DNA of 64,000 nt from Nymphaea colorata (lineage: Eukaryota; Streptophyta; Magnoliopsida; Nymphaeales; Nymphaeaceae). Each line of letters begins with the position of its first letter. The stretch's first letter is position 1. Of the stretch, positions 57,045 to 64,000 are shown in pieces. Under the pieces are notes generated by a model. That model was not told where the DNA came from, searched no databases, and worked only from the letters and a program-made list of their open reading frames with translations. The position numbers and the translations under genes were made by a program. The stretch covers positions 14,396,571 through 14,460,570 of the forward strand of contig NC_045138.2 in the NCBI RefSeq assembly GCF_008831285.2, in the 5' to 3' direction.

Positions 57045-60000
57045 AAAATCTACATTCAAGGTCCAATCCAACTTCTTAAACTCTATAAGATTAGACCTTC
57101 TAATCTTGAGCTTTGGTCTAAATCTCGCATACGACATCCTAGACTGGATCAGTGCTGACCTTTGATCCAAACCTTAGGTATGAACTCCCTAATTCAACAC
57201 TCCATAGGTATGAACTCCTAATTCAACACCCCTAATTCAACACACCCCATACTGGATAAGATTAGACCTTTGATCTATTTCCTACGGGATAAGATGATGA
57301 TATCTATGTTCTAGCGGCTTATTCAAAATCCGAATCCAACATCCTATACTGGATTAGATGAGACCTCTAATCCTGACCTTTGGTCGAAATCTCAAATCCA
57401 ACATCCTAAACCGAATTAGATTAGACCTTTGATCTTGAACTTTGGTAGAGATCCCAAATGCTACTTCCCAAACTGGATTAGATGAGACCTCTGATCCCGA
57501 CCTTTGGTCAAAATCCCAAATCCAACATCCCAAACTGGATTAGATTAGACCTCTAATCCATGTCATAGATACAAGCTTGAAATCCAACATCCTAGACCAG
57601 AAAAGATCTTAGCTGCTTGTTCAAAATCCGAATCCAACATCCCAAACCGGATTAGATGAGACCTTTGATCCTAAACTTTGGTAGAAACCCCGCATGCAAC
57701 ATCCCAAACTGGAATAGATGATACCTCTGATCTTGAGCTTTTGTCTAAATCCTGCATGCCACATCTCTAACCAGATTAGATGAGACTTCTAATCTCGACC
57801 TTTGGTCGCAATCCCAAATCCAACATCCCAAACTGGATTAGATCAGACCTCTAATCGATATCATAGATACAAGCTTGAAATCCAACATCCTTGACCAGTT
57901 AAGATCTTAGCTGCTTGTTCAAAATCCGAATCCAACATCCTAGACCGGATTAGATGAGACCTCTGATCCTGACCTGGTCGAAATTCCAAATGAAACATCC
58001 CAAACCGGATTAGATGAGACCTCTGATCCTGAACTTTGGTCGAAATCCCGCATGCAACATCCCAAACCGGATTAGATGAGACCTCTCATCCTCACCTTTC
58101 GTCGAGATCCCAAATCCAACATCCCAAACTAGATTAGATCTGGCCTCTAATCCATGTCATAGATACAAGCTTGAAATCCAATATGTAATAACATATGATA
58201 GTTACAACATATATGGGATAAATATGTGATATATAACATATATGACATATATTATATCATAACTATATTGTTTTAATATGTATTATAATAATATAATACA
58301 TTAGTATATGTTACATACAAATGTATCTATATATTGTAATTATTTATCATATAATAACATATATAACACATGTAATATAACACACGCTTGTGTTATGTAA
58401 CACATAATATATGTGTTATTATAATATATTCTATACACTATATGTATTACGTATACATGTATAACATTTAACATATAACATATATATGTTATAATATATA
58501 TATATGTCATAGTATGTAATATGTTATCTATATATATAATATAACATATATTGTATTAAGTTATATAATATAATTATAAATATATTTGTTATCGAGACCT
58601 CTGATCCTAACCTTTGGTCGAGATCCCCAACCCAACATCCCAAACCGGATTAGATGAGACCTCTGATCCTGAACTTTGGTTGAAATCCCGCATGCAACAT
58701 CCCAAACCGGATTAGATGATGCCTCTGATCCTAAGCTTTCTTCTAAATCCTGCATGCAACATCCCAAATTGGATTAGATGAGACCTCTGATCCTAACCTT
58801 TGTTCGAAATCCCAAATCCAACATCCCAAACTGGATTAGATCAGACCTCTAATCCATGTCATAGATATAAGCTTGAAATCCAACATCCTAGACCAGATAA
58901 GATCTTAGCTGCTTGTTCAAAATCCGAATCCAACATCTTAGACCGGATTAGATGAGACCTCTGATCTTGAACTTTGGTCGAAAAATTCCGCATGCAACAT
59001 CTCAAACTTGATTAGATGAGACCTCTGATCCTGACTTTTGGTTGAAATCCCAAATCTAACATCCGGAACTGGATTAGATCAGACCTCTAATCCATTTTAT
59101 AGATGCAAGCTTGAAATTCAACATCCTAGAACAGATAAGATCTTAGCTGCTTGTTCAAAATCCGAATCCAACATCCCTGGCCGGATTAGATGAGACCTCT
59201 GATCCTGACCTGTGGTCGAAATCTCAAATGCAACATCCCAAATCGGATTAGATGAGACCTTTGATCCTGAACTTTGGTCGAAATCCCGCATGCAATATCC
59301 CAAACTGGATTAGATGAGACCTCTGATCCTAACCTTTCGTCGAGATCCCAAATCCAACATCCCAAACTGGATTAGATCAGGCCTCTAATCCATGTCATAG
59401 ATACAAGCTTGAAATCCAACATCCTAGACCAGATATGATCTTAGCTGCTTGTTCAAAATCTGATTCCAACAATCTAGACCGGATTAGATGAGATCTCTGA
59501 GCCTAACCTTTGGTCGAAATCCCAAAGCCAACATTCCAAACCGGATTAGATAAGACCTCTGATCCTGAACTTTGGTCGAAATCCCTAATGCAACATCCTA
59601 AACCGGATTAGATGAGACCTCTGATCCTGACCTTTCGTCGAGATCCCAAATCCAACAACCCAAACTGCATTAGATCAGGCCTCTAATCCATGTCATAGAT
59701 ACAAGCTTGAAATCCAACATCCTAGACCAGATATGATCTTAGCTGCTTGTTCAAAATCTGATTCCAACATCCTAAACCGGATTAGATGAGACCCTTGTTC
59801 CTAACCTTTGGTCGAAATCCCAAAGCCAACATCCCAAACCAAATTAGATGAGACCTCTGATCCTGAACTTTGGTCAAAATCCCGCATCCAACATCCCAAA
59901 CCGGATTAGATGATGCCTCTGATCCTAAGCTTTCTTCTAAATCCTGCATGCAACATCCCAAATTGGATTAGATGAGACCTCTGATCCTAACCTTTGTTCG

Positions 60001-63000
60001 AAATCCCAAATCCAACATCCAAAACTGGATTAGATGAGACCTCTAATCCATGTCATAGATACAAGCTTGAAATCCAACATCCTAGACCAGATAAGATCTT
60101 AGCTGCTTGTTCAAAATCCGAATCCATCATCTTAGACCGGATTAGATGAGATCTCTGATGCTGAACTTTGGTCGAAAAATTTCGCATGCAACATCTCAAA
60201 CTGGATTAGATGAGACCTCTCATCCTGACTTTTGTTTGAAATCCCAAATCCAACATCTGGAACTGGATTAGATCAGACCTCTAATCCATTTCATAGATGC
60301 AAGCTTGAAATTCAACATCCTAGAACAGATAAGATCTTAGCTGCTTGTTCAAAATCCGAATCCAACATCCCTGACCGGATTAGATGAGACCTCTGATCCT
60401 GACCTCTGGTCGAAATCTCAAATGCAACATCCCAAACCGGATTAGATGAGACCTCTGATCCTGAACTTTGGTCGAAATCCCGCATGCAACATCCCAAACC
60501 GGATTAGATGATGCCTTTGATCCTAAGCTTTCTTCTAAATCCTGCATGCAACATCCCAAACCGGATTAGATGAGACCTTTGATCCTGAACTTTGGTTGAA
60601 ATCCCGCATGCAACATCCCAAACCGGATTAGATGATGCCTCTGATCCTAAGCTTTCTTCTAAATCCTACATGCAACATCCCAAACCGGATTAGATGAGAC
60701 CTCTGATCCTGAACTTTGGTCGAAATCCCGCATGCAACATCCCAAACCGGATTAGATGAGACCTCTAATCATGAACTTTGGTCGAAATCCCGCATGCAAC
60801 ATCCCAAACTGGATTAGATGAGCCTCTGATCCTAACCTTTGCTCGAAATCCCAAATCCAACATCCCAAACTGGATTAGATCAGGCCTCTAATCCATGTCA
60901 TATATACAAGCTTGAAATCCAACATCGTAGACCAGTTATGATCTTAGCTGCTTGTTCAAAATCCGAGTCCAACATCTTAGACCGGATTAGACGAGACATC
61001 TAATCCTAACATTTGGTCGAAATCCCAACTCCAACATCCCAAGCCGGATTAGATGAGACTTCTGATCTTGAACTTTGGTAAAATTTCGCATGCAACATTT
61101 CAAACCGGATTAGTTGAGGCCTCTGATCCCGACCTTTGGTTGAAATCCCAAATCCAACATCCGAAACTGGATTAGATCAGACCTCTAATCCATTTCATAG
61201 ATACAAGCTTGAAATTCAACATCCTAGAACGGATAAGATCTTAGCTGCTTGTTCAAAATCCGAATCCAACATCCCTTGCCGGATTAGATGAGATCTCTGA
61301 TCCTAACCTTTGGTCGAAATCCCAAAGCCAACTTCCCAAACCGGATTAGATGAGACCTTTGATCCTGAACTTTGGTCGAAATCCTGCATGCAACATCCCA
61401 AACTGGATTAGATGAGACCTTTGATCCTGACCTTTCGTCGAGACCTCAAATCCAACATCCCAAACTGGATTAGATCAGGCCTCTAATCCATGTCATAGAT
61501 ACAAGCTTGAAATCCAACATCCTAGACCAGATATGATCTTAGCTGCTTGTTCAAAATCTGATTCCAACAATCTAGACCGGATTAGATGAGATCTCTGATC
61601 CTGACCTGTGGTCGAAATCCCAAATGGAACATCCCAAACCGGATTAGATGAGACCTCAGATCCTGAACTTTGGTCGAAATCCCGCATGCAACATCCCAAA
61701 TTGGATTAGATGAGACCTCTGATCCTGACCTTTCATCGAGATCCCAAATCCAACATCCCAAACTGGATTAGATCAGGCCTCTAATCCATGTCATAGACAC
61801 AAGCTTGAAATCCAACATCCTAGACCAGATATGATCTTAGCTGCTTGTTCAAGATCTGATTCCAACATCCTAGACCGGACTAGATGAGACCTTTGTTCCT
61901 AACCTTTGGTCGAAATCCCAAAGCCAACATCCCAAACCAGATTAGATGAGACCTCTGATCCTGAACTTTGGTCGAAATCCCGCATGCAACATCCCATACC
62001 GGATTAGATGATGCCTCTGATCCTAAGCTTTGTTCTAAATCCTGCATGCAACATCCCAAATTGGATTAGATGAGACCTCTGATCCTAACCTTTGTTCGAA
62101 ATCCCAAATCCAACATCCCAAACCGGATTAGATCAGACCTCTAATCCATGTCATAGATACAAGCTTGAAATCCAACATCCTAGACCAGATAAGTCCTTAG
62201 CTGCTTGTTCAAAATCCGAATCCAACATCTTAGACCGGATGAGATGAGACCTCTGATGCTAAACTTTGGTCGAAAAATTCCGCATGCAACATCTCAAATT
62301 GGATTAGATGAGACATCTGATCCTGACTTTTGTTTGAAATCCCAAATCCAACATCCGGAACTGGATTAGATCAGACCTCTAATCCATTTCATAGATGCAA
62401 GCTTGAAATTCAACATCCTAGAACAGATAAGATCTTAGCTGCTTGTTCAAAATCCGAATCCAACATCCCTGACCGGATTAGATGAGACGTCTGATCCTGA
62501 CCTGTGGTCGAAATCTCAAATGCAACTTCCCAAACCGGATTAGATGAGACCTCTGATCCTGAACTTTGGTCGAAATCCCGCATGCAACATCCCAAACCGG
62601 ATTAGATGATGCCTCAGATCCTAAGCTTTCTTCTAAATCCTGCATGCAACATCCCAAACCGGATTAGATGAGACCTTTGATCCTGAACTTTGGTCGAAAT
62701 CCCGCATGCAACATCCCAAACTGGATTAGATGATGCCTCTGATCCTAAGCTTTCTTCTAAATCCTACATGCAACATCCCAAACCGGATTAGATGAGACCT
62801 CTGATCCTGAACTTTGGTCGAAATCCCACATGCAACATACCAAACCGGATTAGATGAGACCTCTAATCATGAACTTTGGTCGAAATCCCGCATGCAACAT
62901 CCCAAACTGGATTAGATGAGCCTCTGATCCTAACCTTTGCTCGAAATCCCAAATCCAACATCCCAAACTGGATTAGATCAGGCCTCTAATCCATGTCATA

Positions 63001-64000
63001 TATACAAGCTTGAAATCCAACATCCGAGACCAGTTATGATCTTAGCTGCTTGTTCATAATCCGAGTCCAACATCTTAGACCGGATTAGACGAGACCTCTA
63101 ATCCTAACATTTGGTCGAAATCCCAACTCCAACATCCCAAGTCGGATTAGATGAGACTTCTGATCTTGAACTTTGGTAAAATTTCGAATGCAACATTTCA
63201 AACCGGATTAGTTGAGGCCTCTGATCCCGACCTTTGGTTGAAATCCCAAATCCAACATCCGGAACTAGATTAGATCAGACCTCTAATCCATTTCATAGAT
63301 ACAAGCTTGAAATTCAACATCCTAGAACGGATAAGATCTTAGCTGCTTGTTCAAAATCCGAATCCAACATCCCTGGCCGGATTAGATGAGATCTCTCATC
63401 CTAACCTTTGGTCGAAATCCCAAAGCCAACTTCCCAAACCGGATTAGATGAGACCTCTGATCCTGAACTTTGGTCGAAATCCCGCATGCAACATCCCAAA
63501 CTGAATTAGATGATGCCTTTGATCCTAAGCTTTCTTCTAAATCCTGCATGCAACATCCCAAACCGGATTAGATGAGACCTCTGATCCTGACCTTTCGTCG
63601 AGATCCCAAATCCAACAAACCAAACTGGATTAGATCAGGCCTCTAATCCATGTCATAAATACAAAGTTGAAATTCAAACCAGATTAGATGAGACCGTTGA
63701 TCCTGAACTTTGGTCGAAATCCCGCATGCAACATTCCAAACCGGATTAGATGAGACCTCTGATCCTGACCTTTCGTCGAGATCCCAAATCCAACATCCCA
63801 AACTGGATTAGATCAGGCCTCTAATCGATGTCATAGATACAAGCTTGAAATCCAACATCCTAGTCCAGATATGATTTTAGCTGCTTGTGATTCCAACAAT
63901 CTAGACTGTATTAGATGAGATCTCTGATCCTAACCTTTGGTTGAAATCCCAAAGCCAACATCCCAAACCGGATTAGATGAGACCTCTGATCCTGAACTTT
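57045..64000. repeat. 62-bp satellite array with higher-order repeats
   Basis: The plain monomer is 62 bp long. It runs from GGATTAGATGAGACCTC through GATCCTGAACTTTGG and TCGAAATCCCGCATG to CAACATCCCAAACC. A longer variant carries a CATAGATACAAGCTTG block and TTAGCTGCTTGTTC. Spacing of that AAGCTT word is 238, 298, 298, 360, then 238, 607, 297, 298, 298, 360, then 238, 607, 297. The spacings differ in steps of about 62, so units differ by whole monomers. Unit 60063-62161 (2,098 bp) starts over at 62161. The left edge is more diverged than the inside. The array is cut by the window end and holds roughly one hundred monomer equivalents here. Short open frames of 186 bp in it are three monomers long and are not genes. 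Confidence 0.95.
58182..58593. repeat. AT-only segment inserted in the satellite
   Basis: About 412 bases made almost only of A and T, with repeated ATATGTTA, TAACATAT and TATAATATA words, interrupt the satellite. The array stops after GAAATCCA and resumes at GAGACCTCTGATCC, in the middle of a monomer. No target duplication is visible. It could be an AT microsatellite expansion or an AT-rich element. Confidence 0.75.

Noticed and set aside
58561-62595. Repeated minus-strand frames of about 61-68 codons in the 57-64 kb region, with similar peptides (DFDQSSGSEVSSNPVWDV)
   Set aside because: They are exactly three 62-bp monomers long (186 bp) and recur with the satellite. They arise from the repeat, not from selection on a protein.
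57045-64000. Regular spacing that could suggest a CRISPR array
   Set aside because: The spacers are themselves monomer copies, the repeats vary in length, and the surroundings are a plant genome. It is a satellite.
1-64000. tRNA, rRNA or organelle DNA insertions
   Set aside because: I saw no cloverleaf with a matching T-loop, no rRNA core sequence and no organelle gene. A tRNAscan-SE run and an organelle BLAST would settle this.

Overview
The window is nuclear DNA of a flowering plant. Its protein genes are of plant type, most are split by GT-AG introns, and intergenic DNA is AT-rich with long (TC)n and (TA)n runs, miniature inverted-repeat transposons and a satellite array. The species cannot be fixed from sequence alone. 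Nothing points to a grass, and an early-diverging angiosperm is possible but is only a guess.

Nine protein-coding genes are supported. In order: a Yip1-family Golgi membrane protein (276-1040, minus); a GT29 sialyltransferase-like enzyme close to Arabidopsis GALT29A (3710-4879, minus); an intronless P-class PPR protein (10256-12469, plus); a mitochondrial NFU4/NFU5-type Fe-S protein in six exons (14835-18057, plus); an A20/AN1 stress-associated protein with a leader intron (21766-22272, minus); a SAM-dependent methyltransferase in five exons (26772-30413, minus); the nucleoside hydrolase URH1 in nine exons (34478-37729, plus); an intronless DYW-class PPR protein (38725-41316, minus); and the histone chaperone HIRA in ten exons (42794-50620, minus). 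Exon joins were worked out by hand from splice sites and reading phase. Every spliced gene stays in frame to its stop. As I recall the Arabidopsis map, the Yip1, URH1 and SAP genes are also neighbours there (At2g36300, At2g36310, At2g36320), so this looks like an old linkage group diluted by insertions.

The rest is non-coding or of unknown role. A roughly 1.5-kb segment occurs twice in the same orientation (7189-8713 and 53546-54995). Two small transposons have clear ends: a hAT-type MITE with a perfect 8-bp target duplication (32586-32877) and a Tourist-type MITE with TAA duplications (31561-31795). A diverged relative of the first lies near 23.9-24.2 kb.

From about 57.05 kb to the window end lies a satellite with a 62-bp monomer. 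A HindIII-type marker word in it shows a higher-order repeat of 2,098 bp and a shorter variant of 1,194 bp. The array is split once by about 0.4 kb of almost pure A+T DNA and continues past the window.

No retrovirus-like or LTR element, rRNA, tRNA or CRISPR array was recognised. The genes do not form one pathway: they serve membrane traffic, wall glycosylation, organelle RNA processing, Fe-S delivery, stress signalling, nucleoside salvage and chromatin assembly.
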